Source: Idiomarinaceae bacterium
GTDB lineage: Bacteria > Pseudomonadota > Gammaproteobacteria > Enterobacterales > Alteromonadaceae
Assembly (NCBI GenBank): GCA_002685255.1
Contig: NYWU01000016.1
Coordinates: forward strand, 179,043 to 243,042
Direction of reading: 5' to 3'
Length of the DNA stretch: 64,000 nt
The notes under the pieces were generated by a model. The model was not told where the DNA came from. It was given only the letters and a program-made list of their open reading frames with translations, and made no database searches. This document shows, in pieces, positions 1 through 10,342 of this stretch (position 1 is its first letter; every line of letters begins with the position of its first letter). The translations under genes and the position numbers were made by a program.

Positions 1-313
1 CAAAGTAAGCGGCTAAGTCTTTCATGTCTTGTTCGGACAAGTTCGCGACTTGGCCCATCATAATAGCATTGTTACGACCTTGCTCACCGCCTGTCTCAGA
101 GGCGGTTTTGAAGTCCATCAACTGCTTATAGATGTACTTGGGGTGTTGACCCGCTAAGTTCGGGTACATGTCTGTCGGAGAAACGCCGTTAGGTCCGTGA
201 CATGCTGCACATACCTGAGACTTTTGTTTCCCTGCTTCGACATCACCCTGTTGCGCCATCGCAACGCTGGTCGAACTAATAAACAATCCTAGAATGATCG
301 CGAATTTTTTCAT
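1..313 (-). CDS. cytochrome c4-type protein, partial (3' end outside window)
   Basis: The reading frame starts at ATG 313 and is still open at base 1, so about 104 N-terminal residues are visible. Residues 1-20 are a signal peptide ending in a typical AMA site, so the protein is periplasmic. A haem c attachment motif CAACH lies at residues 35-39, and a later MMGQVANLS stretch can supply the axial methionine. The spacing fits the first half of a dihaem cytochrome c4, an electron carrier to terminal oxidases; only one haem site is visible, so a monohaem class I cytochrome is possible. It is divergent from engB, a neighbourhood known for cytochrome c4 in other gammaproteobacteria. Confidence 0.85.
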   Translation of the reverse strand, partial: MKKFAIILGLFISSTSVAMAQQGDVEAGKQKSQVCAACHGPNGVSPTDMYPNLAGQHPKYIYKQLMDFKTASETGGEQGRNNAIMMGQVANLSEQDMKDLAAYF

Positions 314-477
314 GTCTGCTTCTCTTGTCTCTGTGAGGCACCCTCGTGCCTGAACCGATCGCATCTAACGGTAGCTTATTTTACACAAAACAACGCACGA
401 TTAAACGTCTAATGCACATTGTTTATGCAATTCAGCGTTGGAGAAAGTGTACAGATGCTTCATAATACCGCGCAATA

Positions 478-1155
478 GTGAACATTTTACAAGCAAGTGA
501 GCCTGTCGTGTCAGAAAAGCGCATCAATTATCAAACAGCTACCTTTATTACTAGTGCCCCCAATATACGCAAGTTACCGGAGGATAGTGGCATCGAGATC
601 GCGTTCGCCGGCCGCTCAAACGCAGGTAAGTCCAGTGCATTAAATACACTGACACGCCAGCGCAACTTGGCGCGGACCAGTAAAACGCCGGGGCGGACGC
701 AATTGATTAACGTTTTTGAAACCGCAACAGGTCAACGCTTAATCGATTTACCAGGATACGGTTTTGCCAAAGTACCAATGGAAGTGAAAGAGCAATGGCA
801 ACGGTCGCTGTCTGAGTATTTAGAAAAGCGCGATTCACTCAAAGGCTTGGTCGTACTCATGGATATTCGCCATCCGTTTCGAGAGACCGACCAAGAGCTG
901 ATTTATTGGGCGGTGGATTGCGGCATCCCAGTATTGGCGCTATTGACTAAGGCCGATAAGCTAAAACAAGGCGCTCGAAAGTCAACGTTATTGAAAGCGC
1001 GCCAAGCCGCGATCGCCTTTAATGGTGACGTACAAGTTGAAGTATTCTCTTCGCTCAAGAAATTTGGTATCGACCAACTCGAGCAAAAGCTCGATCAATG
1101 GTTTCTAGGCGAAACGCCGGCCACCGATGACTTTGTAGAAAGCGATGACACATAA
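478..1155 (+). CDS. engB: ribosome biogenesis GTP-binding protein EngB (YihA/YsxC)
   Basis: An essential-type GTPase of the TrmE-Era-EngA superfamily that assists assembly of the large ribosomal subunit in the cytoplasm. From the first GTG, the G1 loop GRSNAGKSS is at residues 45-53, the G3 motif DLPGYG at 90-95 and G4 TKAD at 157-160. The length of 225 residues compares with about 210 in E. coli. The start is uncertain: GTG 478 adds an extra N-terminus, and GTG 508 (VSEKRINYQ) aligns better with the E. coli protein. Neither has a clear Shine-Dalgarno. The stop overlaps the next gene by 11 bases. Confidence 0.95.
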   Translation: MNILQASEPVVSEKRINYQTATFITSAPNIRKLPEDSGIEIAFAGRSNAGKSSALNTLTRQRNLARTSKTPGRTQLINVFETATGQRLIDLPGYGFAKVPMEVKEQWQRSLSEYLEKRDSLKGLVVLMDIRHPFRETDQELIYWAVDCGIPVLALLTKADKLKQGARKSTLLKARQAAIAFNGDVQVEVFSSLKKFGIDQLEQKLDQWFLGETPATDDFVESDDT

Positions 1156-2068
1156 CAGTTCGGAGACTCCACCATTAAAAGCGTGGCTGTTGCTAGGCCT
1201 ACTCGCACTGATATGGGGTAGTTCGTTTTTATTAATTAAGAAAGGGTTGATCGCCTTTACAGCACTTGAAGTCGGTGCGCTGCGTATTGCATCTGCCGGG
1301 ATTGTATTAACGCCTTTAATCTTACCTAAACTGCGTCAAATTTCCCGCAAACATTGGCTCAAACTGGCATGTGTTGGCCTTGTAGGTAGTTTCATACCCG
1401 CCTTCATGTTTGCCATCGCACAGACTCAGCTACAAAGTGGTGTCACTGGCGTATTGAACGCATTAACGCCAATATCAACGTTGGTGATTGGGGTATTACT
1501 ATTTAGTCAGTCAGCACGTTGGGCGCAGTGGATAGGTATTGTTATTGGCTTAGTCGGGACAGTTTTACTGATTACCGCGACAGCGAATGGTTCGTTCACC
1601 TTTAATAGCTATGCCCTATTAGTCATGCTTGCGACCGTCTGCTACGGCATCAACCTCAATTTAATCAAACATAAAATTGCCGATTTAAAACCACTCACCA
1701 TTACTGGCGTATCCCTGCTGATGGCCAGTATTCCAGCAGCGTTCTTCTTATTTTTGGGCACTGATTTTTTAGCCCATGCACAGCAGCCTGATGCGCCTCT
1801 GTCGCTCACCGCTGTTCTGGTATTGGGAATTGTTGGCACCGCCGGTGCATTGGTCATTTTCAATTATGTGGTACAGCTAACCAACACTGTATTCACCAGC
1901 TCCGTAACTTACTTGATTCCCATCGTCGCCATGATGTTGGGTGTGCTTGATGGCGAACCCTTCTTTCTGCAGCACGGCTTGGGAATGCTGGCTATTTTAA
2001 TCGGTGTTTGGTTTGCTAACCGCCGGGGTCGAAGCGGACTGGCAGGCATTCCTCAAAGTAAACAATAA
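1145..2068 (+). CDS. EamA/RhaT-family drug/metabolite transporter
   Basis: An inner-membrane permease with about ten hydrophobic helices arranged as two EamA repeats (roughly residues 12-145 and 157-290). The first helix carries the family pattern [14 protein letters not shown]. The length of 307 residues is normal. The substrate cannot be told from sequence; relatives export metabolites or amino acids. It begins inside the end of engB (11-base overlap), so the two are probably cotranscribed. The hairpin just downstream has its T-tract only in the opposite direction, so this gene has no clear terminator of its own. Confidence 0.85.
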   Translation: MTHNSSETPPLKAWLLLGLLALIWGSSFLLIKKGLIAFTALEVGALRIASAGIVLTPLILPKLRQISRKHWLKLACVGLVGSFIPAFMFAIAQTQLQSGVTGVLNALTPISTLVIGVLLFSQSARWAQWIGIVIGLVGTVLLITATANGSFTFNSYALLVMLATVCYGINLNLIKHKIADLKPLTITGVSLLMASIPAAFFLFLGTDFLAHAQQPDAPLSLTAVLVLGIVGTAGALVIFNYVVQLTNTVFTSSVTYLIPIVAMMLGVLDGEPFFLQHGLGMLAILIGVWFANRRGRSGLAGIPQSKQ

Positions 2069-2093
2069 AAAAGCCCGACCAAAAGGCCGGGCT
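2065..2093 (-). terminator. intrinsic terminator of polA / sRNA candidate
   Basis: A 9-bp stem, AGCCCGGCC/GGTCGGGCT read leftward, has one G-T wobble and a TTTT loop. It is followed on the minus strand by a run of T (2066-2071). On the plus strand the stem is followed by A-rich sequence, so it works leftward. Confidence 0.85.
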
Positions 2094-2161
2094 AAAAACA
2101 ATCCAGGGAGAACAAATTTTTGAAGGCTTACCTCTCGCCTTCACTTATTCAGAGTCTCCCT
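2065..2161 (-). ncRNA. spf: structured RNA downstream of polA, candidate Spot 42 (spf) sRNA
   Basis: Read leftward, the polA-EamA gap has three nested or consecutive elements. A 7-bp outer stem pairs AGGGAGA (2161-2155) with TCTCCCT (2111-2105). Inside it is a 7-bp hairpin, TGAAGGC/GCCTTCA, with loop GAGAGGTAA (2121-2143). An intrinsic terminator with a T-run follows (2065-2093). The loop region contains AGAGGTAAG, which I recall from the 5' part of E. coli Spot 42, and UAGGG is also shared. Spot 42 is encoded directly downstream of polA in enterics, the same position as here. A weak promoter (TTTTGA, 16-17 bases, TTAAAT/TAAATA at about 2161-2167) precedes it. The alternative is a structured polA 3' UTR. 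Confidence 0.5.
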
Positions 2162-2192
2162 ATTTAAGAAAGTTCAAAATTTCTCAAAAAAA

Positions 2193-4967
2193 TTAATGTG
2201 CTTCGTCCCAGTTCGCGCCAAATCCATACTCAGCAAGCAATGGCACATCCAGTTCGGCCGCCTCACCCATCACATCAGCAAGAGCTTTGGCATAGCTTTC
2301 TGCATGTTCTGTACGAATTTCAAAAACTAATTCATCGTGTACCTGCATTAGCATGCGAACATCTGATTGACAGCCCTTTTCATCGATCCAATCGCCCACT
2401 TTTATCATTGCTCGCTTAATAATATCCGCCGCGGTACCCTGCATCGGTGCGTTAATCGCAGCACGTTCAGCCGCTTTGCGACGAGCACCATTGGATGCTT
2501 TGATTTCTGGCAGCGGTAAGCGACGGCCAAAAAGCGTCGATACATAACCCTGCTTCTTCGCTGTTTCGCGAGTATTTTCCATATATTCTAAAACACCAGG
2601 GAAACGCTCAAAGTACTTGTCCATGTAGGCTTGCGCTTCATGTCGAGGAATATCAAGTTGGCGCGATAACCCAAACGCAGACATACCGTATATCAAACCA
2701 AAGTTAACCGCTTTAGCTCGGCGGCGCTGTTCATCAGTGACTTCCTCTAAGCTGCAACCAAACACTTCACTGGCCGTAGCACGGTGGATGTCCTGCCCTT
2801 GGGCAAAGGCTCTTAGCAACGAGGCATCTTGCGATAAATGCGCCATAATTCTGAGCTCTATCTGACTATAGTCGATAGCTACGACCGTAAAGCCTTCCTC
2901 AGCCACAAACGCTTGGCGAACACGGCGGCCTTCGGGCGTACGAATAGGGATATTCTGTAAGTTGGGTTCAGTCGATGACAACCGACCCGTCGCGGCGACA
3001 GCTTGCTGATACGAAGTATGCACACGCCCAGTATCTGGGTTAATCATACGCGGTAATTTATCGGTGTAGGTCGATTTCAATTTAGCCAAGCTACGATGCT
3101 GCAAAATCACATCCGGCAGTGGATAATCATGCGCCAGCTCCTGCAGGACTTCCTCGGCGGTCGACGGTGCGCCTTTCGGTGTTTTTTTGATGACCGGAAG
3201 CTCAAGCTTTTCAAACAAAATTTGCTGCAGTTGTTTCGGAGAACCGAGGTTGAACTCTTCACCGGCAATTTCAAAGGCCTTTTGCTCAAGTTCATCGAGC
3301 TTGTTAGCAATCTCTTCACTCTGTTTACCGAGCATTTCAGCATCAACTTTTACGCCGTATTCTTCCATGTCGGTTAGAATACTGACCAGAGGCACCTCAA
3401 TATCGGTTAACACAGAGGCGAGCTGCTCACCTGTCTGGTGGACTTTGTCCCATAAAATATGATGCAACCGCAACGTAATATCGGCATCTTCCGCAGCATA
3501 AGGTGCTGCCTGCGCCAGCTCAATTTGGTTAAAGGTAAGCTGTTTTGCTCCTTTCCCCGCAATCTCTTCGAACTTAATCGGCTTATGGTTCAAGTATTGC
3601 AGACTGAGCGTGTCCATGTCGTGACGCGAACCCACACTATTAAAAACGTACGAAGCCAACATGGTGTCATTCTTGATACCACGAAGTTTAATACCGTAAC
3701 GACGTAGAATGTGCGCATCGTACTTAAGATTCTGACCTACTTTAGCGATACTGGAATCTTCGAGTAGTGGTTTTAAGACTTTTAACAACCAGTCACGATC
3801 GACTTGCTTTTCGACCCCGACGTAATCATGCGCCACCGGTATGTAAACCGCTTCGCCTTCCGCTATTGAAAACGAAACCCCGACGAGTTGCGCTTCCATG
3901 TAGTTAAGGCTCGTTGTCTCGGTATCAAACGCGATGACCTCAGCTGATTTTAATTGCTCAATATAATCAGAGACTTCTTCTTCATTAAATAACGTCTTGT
4001 ACGCGTCGCGGTTAACACTGAACTGTTCGCTTTGCTCTTCGGCAGGACTCGCTTCGCCTAAGGCTTGATCCGTTGCCGCGCCGGTTTCTAACAGCTCATT
4101 CAGCCAACGACGGAATTCCATTTTGCCATACAGCGTTTGTAGCTGATCCGTGTCAGCCGGTTCAATCGTTAACGCGTCGGGTGCACATTCGAGCTCAACA
4201 TCACACTTGATAGTCGCCAACTCGCGTGACATTAGCAATTGGTCTTTGAATTCTTCTAGTTTCTTCGGCATTGATTTAGCGCCGCGGAACCCTAATTCTG
4301 TCACCGCACTTATATCTTCGTAAATCTTATCGATACTCGGAATACCTTGAAGCATCGCCTGCGCTGTTTTCTCACCGACCTTGGGTAAACCAGGAATATT
4401 ATCCGAGCTATCACCCATCAATGCTAAGTAATCAATAATTTGACTAGGCTTAACACCAAACTTTTCAACCACCCCAGACTCGTCTAGCAGTGTGTCTGTC
4501 ATGGTATTAATCAACATGACATGATCATTAACTAATTGCGCCATGTCCTTGTCACCGGTGCTGATCAAGGTAAACCGGCCCTTATCGCCGGCTTGCTTTG
4601 CCAGCGTACCAATCACGTCATCCGCTTCGACGCCATCGACACACAGTAATGGCAATCCCATTGCCTTAACAATGGCATGTAAGGGTTCAATTTGCGTGCG
4701 CAAGTCGTCAGGCATGGGTGGTCGATGAGCTTTATATTCATCGTAAATATCGCTACGAAACGTCTTACCTTTGGCATCGAATACCACTGCCATGTGCGAA
4801 GGTTTATAGCGTTTAAGCAAACTGCGCAACATATTAACGACCCCATAGACCGCACCCGTAGGTTCTCCGGCCGAGTTGGTTAAGTGTGGCGGAGCATGAA
4901 AAGCTCGAAATAAGTACGAGGAGCCATCGACTAAAATGAAAGGATTTTCAGGTACTGTCTGCGCCAT
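2193..4967 (-). CDS. polA: DNA polymerase I
   Basis: A three-domain repair and Okazaki-fragment polymerase. The N-terminal flap/5'-3' exonuclease starts at [15 protein letters not shown]. The central 3'-5' proofreading domain looks intact ([31 protein letters not shown]). The C-terminal polymerase has motif [15 protein letters not shown], motif [14 protein letters not shown] and motif [11 protein letters not shown] prefer ATG 4967 ([10 protein letters not shown], 924 residues; E. coli 928), because the longer frame begins at TTG 4988 and adds seven residues absent from the E. coli protein. Two DnaA-box-like sites lie upstream. Confidence 0.98.
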   Translation of the reverse strand: MAQTVPENPFILVDGSSYLFRAFHAPPHLTNSAGEPTGAVYGVVNMLRSLLKRYKPSHMAVVFDAKGKTFRSDIYDEYKAHRPPMPDDLRTQIEPLHAIVKAMGLPLLCVDGVEADDVIGTLAKQAGDKGRFTLISTGDKDMAQLVNDHVMLINTMTDTLLDESGVVEKFGVKPSQIIDYLALMGDSSDNIPGLPKVGEKTAQAMLQGIPSIDKIYEDISAVTELGFRGAKSMPKKLEEFKDQLLMSRELATIKCDVELECAPDALTIEPADTDQLQTLYGKMEFRRWLNELLETGAATDQALGEASPAEEQSEQFSVNRDAYKTLFNEEEVSDYIEQLKSAEVIAFDTETTSLNYMEAQLVGVSFSIAEGEAVYIPVAHDYVGVEKQVDRDWLLKVLKPLLEDSSIAKVGQNLKYDAHILRRYGIKLRGIKNDTMLASYVFNSVGSRHDMDTLSLQYLNHKPIKFEEIAGKGAKQLTFNQIELAQAAPYAAEDADITLRLHHILWDKVHQTGEQLASVLTDIEVPLVSILTDMEEYGVKVDAEMLGKQSEEIANKLDELEQKAFEIAGEEFNLGSPKQLQQILFEKLELPVIKKTPKGAPSTAEEVLQELAHDYPLPDVILQHRSLAKLKSTYTDKLPRMINPDTGRVHTSYQQAVAATGRLSSTEPNLQNIPIRTPEGRRVRQAFVAEEGFTVVAIDYSQIELRIMAHLSQDASLLRAFAQGQDIHRATASEVFGCSLEEVTDEQRRRAKAVNFGLIYGMSAFGLSRQLDIPRHEAQAYMDKYFERFPGVLEYMENTRETAKKQGYVSTLFGRRLPLPEIKASNGARRKAAERAAINAPMQGTAADIIKRAMIKVGDWIDEKGCQSDVRMLMQVHDELVFEIRTEHAESYAKALADVMGEAAELDVPLLAEYGFGANWDEAH

Positions 4968-5041
4968 GAATGCGGTCTCGCTGGTCAAAAAACTAATGTG
5001 CTAAGGATGCCATAGGCGCTGAAACAAGGCTAGTCGATAAA

Positions 5042-5061
5042 TGTGGATACGCTGTGGATAA
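5042..5061. promoter_or_regulatory. two DnaA-box-like 9-mers upstream of polA
   Basis: TGTGGATAC (5042-5050, one mismatch) and TGTGGATAA (5053-5061, perfect reverse of TTATCCACA) are in tandem, two bases apart. A TTGTCA on the minus strand (5072-5067) could be a -35 element for polA, which would place the boxes inside the promoter. DnaA has been reported to stimulate polA in E. coli, so regulation is plausible but inferred. I recognise nothing else in the gap 4968-5375 beyond AT-rich sequence that should hold the promoter of the plus-strand nuclease gene. Confidence 0.5.
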
Positions 5062-5375
5062 TTCTGTTGACAATAGTAAACCCCACGAACAAACAAAAAG
5101 AGTTATCGTGTATGGGATAGATTTTAACAGCTTGATTTTAAAAGGGATTTTTAAACGGCGGGCTACCCTAAGTGCCCTACTTCTTATTATTTGTTTCGTT
5201 GTGGAAACTTATTTTTGCTACCCGACGTTTTGATACCAGAGCGCACCGAATCGAGCAGACTAAGTAGACTACCACAAAATGAGACAAGGTCTAGTCAGAC
5301 TGTCGGTTTTTTTATACTCTTTTCTTCCATATTAAGCGTACCTTTATAATAGGTTATTTTTTTATCGAGAATTCA

Positions 5376-6998
5376 ATGCGTTGGGAACCCGCTGATGTTG
5401 ATCAGCCCGATTACTATTGGCAAAACTTCAACACTATCTTGCGTTGGGTGCGGCATCATCACGACACGCTGTTAGATGATGAAACTCGACTGACACTCGC
5501 ACGTTATGAGTCACTTAACACCGACGCACAAAAGCTATGGATTCGATTATCCAGTCGTCGCGGTCAGCAATTTCGAGTCGATGGCTTGAATTACTCGGAA
5601 ATCAACCTCGCTGAAGCGGTCAACACGCTTGAGGGTGAGGGCTGGCTGACCGTACACCATGCGATCAATAGCCCTGAAGGAGTTGAGCTATTAAAGCGCG
5701 CCGAACTACTACATGTGGCGCGAGAAAACGGCTGCATGCTCTCTACTTCGGCGAAAAAAGCCGACATTCTCGAGGCACTATTGGCGCTTCCAAGACCATG
5801 GCCAGTCGCCGCTCAACTGCAATGGTATGCGTTAACACAACAAGCAAACTTTGACCGCTTGTCATTGTTGTTTTTTGGAAATGCACATCAAGATCTCACC
5901 GAGTTTATAAAGACAGCACTCGGTCATGTTCGTTATGAAACCTACACAATTCGACCTAAAAGCTTATTCAGTAGTCCTGAGGATGTTGCTAACTACCATG
6001 CAATGAGTACGTTTCGCCAACGTTACTCGGACACAGAAGGCTTACCTGAGCGTATACATATTATCCGCGACTGGTATAAACGCGCAGCAAACCATCAAGG
6101 ATGGAAGAAATTTCGAGGCGCCTATAGCCGGCTCTGCAATAAGCTCGCGCGAGACTGTGAACGAGCCGATGCACTCGACGATGCTCTAATGATTTATCAG
6201 CAGTCATTCCGCCCCCCTGCGCGCGAACGAATGGCAAGAATTTACAGAAAGCAAGGTAATAATAAGCAGGCTTACTCTACCCTGAATGAAATGGCAGAGA
6301 AGCCGTGGAACGACCCAGAGCACGCCATTGCTGAGCAATTATTGTCACGTTGGTTTGCTGAACCTACGACACAGCAAACCGAGCCTGAAACTCACCATTT
6401 AAGCTTTGCATCGAGAGGAGCCTCAATAGAAGCAGAGAGCTTAGCTCACTTTGAGCAGCAAGGTTGGCGGGGAGCACACTACGAAAACACAATTCCACAA
6501 ACACTATTTGGTATTATTTTTTGGGATATCGTATTCAAAGATATTGAAGGCGCTTTTGTTCACCCGTTTCAGCGAGGGCCAAGAGATCTCAATAGCCATG
6601 AGTTTTATCATCGTCGCGAAGCGTTAATAAAAAAACGCCTTGATGAAATCAAGCACTGCCCCGACACCGTAATGCAACGTATTACTAAAGTTATCGATGA
6701 AAAAACAGGCCTCGCGAATCCGTTTATTTACTGGCCCGGAGTTGATAAGGGTGTACTCTTAGATTGGTGGCTACGACTCAAAGGTCAGCAGTGGGCGGCT
6801 ATTTTTGAGCGTATTGCTCGCGACGTACACAACAATCGCGCCGGCTTTCCCGACTTATGGTTGTATCGCGATAAACAGGTCATGCTGGTCGAAGTTAAAG
6901 GTCCAGGCGACACATTACGCCCCAACCAAATCCGTTGGCTGAGAGCACTTAACGAGGTCGGTGTGAATGCCAACCTCGCATTAGTCAAGCTTGGCTAA
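5376..6998 (+). CDS. VRR-NUC domain nuclease, bacterial FAN1-like
   Basis: A 540-residue protein with the architecture of bacterial FAN1: an N-terminal region with a SAP-like helical segment (around SAKKADILEALLALP), a central helical TPR-like part (residues about 225-320) and a C-terminal VRR-NUC nuclease domain. The last 60 residues hold the PD-(D/E)XK core: GFPDLWLY, then VEVKGPGDTL and NQIRWL. Characterised relatives are structure-selective 5' flap endo/exonucleases that unhook interstrand cross-links. It stands alone on the plus strand and its end overlaps the convergent aroE by 18 bases. The start ATG 5376 has only a weak ribosome binding site. Confidence 0.85.
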   Translation: MRWEPADVDQPDYYWQNFNTILRWVRHHHDTLLDDETRLTLARYESLNTDAQKLWIRLSSRRGQQFRVDGLNYSEINLAEAVNTLEGEGWLTVHHAINSPEGVELLKRAELLHVARENGCMLSTSAKKADILEALLALPRPWPVAAQLQWYALTQQANFDRLSLLFFGNAHQDLTEFIKTALGHVRYETYTIRPKSLFSSPEDVANYHAMSTFRQRYSDTEGLPERIHIIRDWYKRAANHQGWKKFRGAYSRLCNKLARDCERADALDDALMIYQQSFRPPARERMARIYRKQGNNKQAYSTLNEMAEKPWNDPEHAIAEQLLSRWFAEPTTQQTEPETHHLSFASRGASIEAESLAHFEQQGWRGAHYENTIPQTLFGIIFWDIVFKDIEGAFVHPFQRGPRDLNSHEFYHRREALIKKRLDEIKHCPDTVMQRITKVIDEKTGLANPFIYWPGVDKGVLLDWWLRLKGQQWAAIFERIARDVHNNRAGFPDLWLYRDKQVMLVEVKGPGDTLRPNQIRWLRALNEVGVNANLALVKLG

Positions 6999-7802
6999 CT
7001 CATTACGCAACTGATGATAGATGGCTTCGGTTTTAGGTTTGTCGCAGGAAAACCAAAGGCTAAAGCTGACTGCCGCTTGTTCCACGAGCATTCTTAAACC
7101 ATCAAAACAAACACCCCCACCGGATGCTTTAAACTGACTTTGAAAAGCTGTCGCATCACGACTGTAAACCATGTCATAGCCAACGGTATCGGCATCAAGC
7201 AGATGCTCAGGAAGTGCTAACGACTCGCCAAACAAACTGGCACTGGTAGCATTAATAATGAGATCAGGTTTACGCGCATCAGACCAATGCCGTAACACCT
7301 GCGCCGAATGAAATAGCGAAGCAAGTTGCTCGGCACGTTCCACTGTGCGGTTCCACACCCAAATCACATCTGGCTTCTCGGCATTAAGCGCTGGCATGAC
7401 ACCGCGACTCGCGCCGCCGGCCCCGAGCAAGAGAATACGCCGCCCCGCCAAACTGACACCTTTCGACTTGAGCGCGGCGACTAGCCCGTCGCCATCGGTA
7501 TTGGCACCGATCAGGCCACCATGAGGCGCGCTAATTAATGTATTAACGGCGCCACTATGAGCAGCTGAGCCTAGGTGTCGAGTCACAAGCTGATACGCTA
7601 CCTGTTTAAATGGTACTGTTACATTGGCGCCAGCTAAACCTTGCGAAAATTGCCGAGCTACCGCTTTCGGAAAACCTTGAGGACTCACTAATAGACGCTG
7701 GTAATCAACACTGCGCCCGGTTTGCTCAGCGAATAAGCTGTGTATTCTCGGTGACAGACTGTGCTTAATTGGATTACCGAAAACGGCTAACTGATTACTC
7801 AT
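6981..7802 (-). CDS. aroE: shikimate dehydrogenase
   Basis: NADPH-dependent reduction of 3-dehydroshikimate to shikimate, in aromatic amino acid synthesis. The shikimate-binding serines are in NPIKHSLSP, the catalytic lysine in NVTVPFK, and GANTDGDG supplies the conserved Asn/Asp. The Rossmann loop is [10 protein letters not shown]. Two in-frame ATGs exist (7808 and 7802); I chose 7802 ([11 protein letters not shown]), matching the family N-terminus and giving 273 residues. It overlaps the end of hemF by 8 bases, so it is translationally coupled as the last gene of the dprA-aroE operon. The 3' end overlaps the facing nuclease gene. Confidence 0.96.
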   Translation of the reverse strand: MSNQLAVFGNPIKHSLSPRIHSLFAEQTGRSVDYQRLLVSPQGFPKAVARQFSQGLAGANVTVPFKQVAYQLVTRHLGSAAHSGAVNTLISAPHGGLIGANTDGDGLVAALKSKGVSLAGRRILLLGAGGASRGVMPALNAEKPDVIWVWNRTVERAEQLASLFHSAQVLRHWSDARKPDLIINATSASLFGESLALPEHLLDADTVGYDMVYSRDATAFQSQFKASGGGVCFDGLRMLVEQAAVSFSLWFSCDKPKTEAIYHQLRNELAKLD

Positions 7803-8727
7803 TAACATAGTCCATGCCGGCCCAGTCCCGCGGTAACAAATAGTATTCCGTCAGAGCAGCCTCTACTGATTCAGGCTGTGGTTGCCAGTCATATTCCCAC
7901 CGCACTAATGGCGGCATCGACATCAGAATTGACTCGGTTCGCCCGCCGGTTTGCAAGCCAAACAAGGTGCCTCGATCCCAGACTAGATTAAATTCAACAT
8001 AACGACCGCGGCGATACAATTGAAATTGACGTTGATGCTCTGAGTATTCAGTTTTTTTGCGACGTTCTACGATAGGCACGTAAGCTTCACAAAAGGCATC
8101 GCCAACCGCTTTGATTACATCAAACGCCTCGTCAAACGATCGGTCGTTCAAGTCGTCAAAGAAAATACCACCGATGCCACGCGCTTCATTTCGGTGTTTC
8201 AAATAAAAGTAATCATCACACCAAACTTTGTATTTGTCATAGAGTGCAGGGTCTACTTTATCGAGCGATGCTTTGGCTTTTTTATGCCACTCAATGCAAT
8301 CGTTGGTGTAGGGGTAATAAGGTGTTAAGTCAAAGCCTCCACCAAACCACCAAACGGGGTCTTCACCTTCCTTTTCGGCAATAAAGAACCGGACGTTAAG
8401 ATGAACGGTCGGTACATGGGGGTTACGTGGATGAATGACCAAAGACACGCCGCAGGCATTGAAGTCACGACCTTCAAGTTCGGGCCGGTGCGCCGTTGCA
8501 CTCTTAGGCAGCTGTTCACCGTATACATGCGAGAAGCCCACGCCGGCCTGTTCAAACGTTTCGCCCTCTTTCATCACTCGAGAACGACCGCCACCACCTT
8601 GCTCCCGTTGCCACTCATCCTGTTGGAAGTGTCCACTACCATCAACGGCTTCCAATTGTTGGCAAATACTATCTTGCAAGCTGAGCAGGTAATTCAATAC
8701 CGGCTGCAACATAGTCTGTTCCATCAT
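7795..8727 (-). CDS. hemF: oxygen-dependent coproporphyrinogen III oxidase
   Basis: Converts coproporphyrinogen III to protoporphyrinogen IX using oxygen, in cytoplasmic haem synthesis. Conserved blocks are visible in order: [45 protein letters not shown] and [18 protein letters not shown]. The length of 310 residues compares with 299 in E. coli. Two adjacent ATGs (8727, 8724) can start it; an AAGG ten bases upstream may be the ribosome binding site. It lies 10 bases after tsaC and overlaps aroE. Confidence 0.97.
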   Translation of the reverse strand: MMEQTMLQPVLNYLLSLQDSICQQLEAVDGSGHFQQDEWQREQGGGGRSRVMKEGETFEQAGVGFSHVYGEQLPKSATAHRPELEGRDFNACGVSLVIHPRNPHVPTVHLNVRFFIAEKEGEDPVWWFGGGFDLTPYYPYTNDCIEWHKKAKASLDKVDPALYDKYKVWCDDYFYLKHRNEARGIGGIFFDDLNDRSFDEAFDVIKAVGDAFCEAYVPIVERRKKTEYSEHQRQFQLYRRGRYVEFNLVWDRGTLFGLQTGGRTESILMSMPPLVRWEYDWQPQPESVEAALTEYYLLPRDWAGMDYVNE

Positions 8728-8737
8728 GACAAAAACC

Positions 8738-9292
8738 TTACCTCAATACGGTGTTATTAAATGGATCGATGATTTTAGAGGGTTGCTCTGCGCCACCTGT
8801 TTTTTCATCCCAAACCCAATCGACTTCATCACCGAAGTAATCACTCACTTCTTGAGCTGTTCTAGCCGGCTCTTCACCGCTTGGGTTGGCGCTAGTAGAT
8901 ACTAATGCAGTACCTAGCTTGCGACAAAGCTCTCGCACGGGCTCATAGGCTGTAACACGCACTGCAATGGTATCTCGTCCACCGGTCAGCAGTGGTGAAA
9001 CCGTATCGCGTGCGGGAAGAATCAATGTCACCGGGCCAGGCCAATGTGATAGCACGCTAAAGCGCTTATCCTGACCAATTGCGGAATCTTTAACATAAGG
9101 TGTCAATTGGCTATAGTCAGCGGCGATTAGAATAAGCCCTTTGTCCTCAGGGCGTTCTTTCAAGGTTAGAATCTTGCGGATCGCTTCCTCGTTACGTGGA
9201 TCGCAACCTAAACCGAATACTGCTTCGGTTGGGTATGCGATTACACCGTTTAATAGCGCTGAACGCGCTGATTCAATATCAAGTGCTGACAC
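8738..9292 (-). CDS. tsaC: threonylcarbamoyl-AMP synthase (YrdC/RimN)
   Basis: Makes threonylcarbamoyl-AMP from threonine, bicarbonate and ATP, the first step of the t6A37 modification of ANN-decoding tRNAs. The Sua5/YciO/YrdC fold shows in [14 protein letters not shown] near the N-terminus, the basic segment [12 protein letters not shown], and [11 protein letters not shown] followed by [12 protein letters not shown]. At 184 residues it is the short single-domain type (E. coli 190) without the Sua5 extension. It is fourth in the leftward dprA operon, 34 bases after the zinc-ribbon gene. Confidence 0.96.
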   Translation of the reverse strand: MSALDIESARSALLNGVIAYPTEAVFGLGCDPRNEEAIRKILTLKERPEDKGLILIAADYSQLTPYVKDSAIGQDKRFSVLSHWPGPVTLILPARDTVSPLLTGGRDTIAVRVTAYEPVRELCRKLGTALVSTSANPSGEEPARTAQEVSDYFGDEVDWVWDEKTGGAEQPSKIIDPFNNTVLR

Positions 9293-9326
9293 TGGAATTC
9301 CTCTCTCAAACTAAAAACTGGACTTA

Positions 9327-9845
9327 TTATAGCGGCTTGGAGCGGTAGTCGCAGTGCTTTTGCGGACAAACAAGGCGCTCGGAACCCTGACTACGCTTTC
9401 GCATTAACAAGGGGAAGTCACACTCGGGACAGGCTTCATTAACGGGAGGTAAAGGCAACGAAAAATCGCAGGTGGGAAATTGATCACAAGAGAAAAACTG
9501 TTTACCCGAACGACCTGTCTTTGCAACAACTCGACCTGTTCGACCAGCCTTTTCACACTCCGGACACGGAACCGAATCCTGTTCTCGTTGAGTTGGATCT
9601 TCTGCAATAAAGTCACAGTCTGGATAATTGCTGCAACCAACAAAAAGCCCAAACCGTCCGCTTTTTAACTGCAAGTCATTGCCGCACTGGGGACAAGGCA
9701 CACCCAAGCTCTCCGGCTCAATCTCTGATTGCTCGCGAAGCCCCTGGGTATACTCACAATCGGGATAGCCACTGCACCCCAAAAAACTCTGCTGACCTTT
9801 GTGCTTTAAAACCAGCTCACGACCGCATTTCGGACACGCCTGCAT
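9327..9845 (-). CDS. topoisomerase-type zinc-ribbon protein (YrdD family)
   Basis: A 172-residue protein made of four consecutive zinc ribbons of the kind found at the C-terminus of topoisomerase I: CPKC...CSGYPDC, CPQC...CSNYPDC, CPEC...CDQFPTC and CPEC...CPQKHC. There is no topoisomerase catalytic domain, so this is a stand-alone DNA-binding module like E. coli YrdD. The molecular role is not established. Its place between smg and tsaC is conserved in gammaproteobacteria. Confidence 0.88.
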   Translation of the reverse strand: MQACPKCGRELVLKHKGQQSFLGCSGYPDCEYTQGLREQSEIEPESLGVPCPQCGNDLQLKSGRFGLFVGCSNYPDCDFIAEDPTQREQDSVPCPECEKAGRTGRVVAKTGRSGKQFFSCDQFPTCDFSLPLPPVNEACPECDFPLLMRKRSQGSERLVCPQKHCDYRSKPL

Positions 9846-9866
9846 GACTCTATATCCTTAAGTAGA

Positions 9867-10340
9867 TTAGTGCAGCGGCCCCTCCGGCTCCTCAAATAGC
9901 AAACCTTCCATCTTATCGTAAGCCGCTTCACGCCCTGGTAGGTTAAATAATACCATAAGCACGACCCACTTGAGATCGTCGAGACTAAATCGACTGGTTT
10001 CGAGCTCCATCACTCTATCAACGACCATTTCTCGAGTGCTAAAGTCCAATACGCCAAGATTTTCGAGATAGGTTAAAAACCCACGACACTGAGTATCTAA
10101 CCGACTGCACTCAATTTCCGTATAGACCCGCATTGAAGCAACAGGTGTGACGTTGAGATAGGTCTTAGCCTCTGTTTCCTGTAAATCCGCCAAGCGTTCA
10201 AGCCAAGCTAACGCTTTTTGAATTTCTTGCCGATGGAATCCGGCCCGGGCGAGTTCGTCCGTCAACTCATCGTGGTCAACCACAACTTCTGAGTCGGAAT
10301 GTATATAGTTCTCAAACAAGTACATGAGGATATCAAACAT
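9867..10340 (-). CDS. smg: Smg family protein (DUF494)
   Basis: 157 residues, the same length as E. coli Smg, starting [14 protein letters not shown] and rich in acidic helices ([15 protein letters not shown]). No catalytic motif is visible, and the function is unknown beyond its constant association with dprA. Two bases separate it from the dprA stop codon, so it is coupled to it. Confidence 0.93.
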   Translation of the reverse strand: MFDILMYLFENYIHSDSEVVVDHDELTDELARAGFHRQEIQKALAWLERLADLQETEAKTYLNVTPVASMRVYTEIECSRLDTQCRGFLTYLENLGVLDFSTREMVVDRVMELETSRFSLDDLKWVVLMVLFNLPGREAAYDKMEGLLFEEPEGPLH

Positions 10341-10342
10341 GG

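Noticed and set aside
2065-2093. Terminator of the EamA permease gene
   Set aside because: The stem is followed by A's, not T's, in that direction; the T-run is on the minus strand.
4968-4988. TTG-initiated extension of polA
   Set aside because: It adds seven residues not found in the E. coli protein, and ATG 4967 is a better start.
8401-8760. A 119-residue ORF antisense to hemF
   Set aside because: It lies wholly within a fully conserved hemF/tsaC region on the other strand, with no ribosome binding site or family features.
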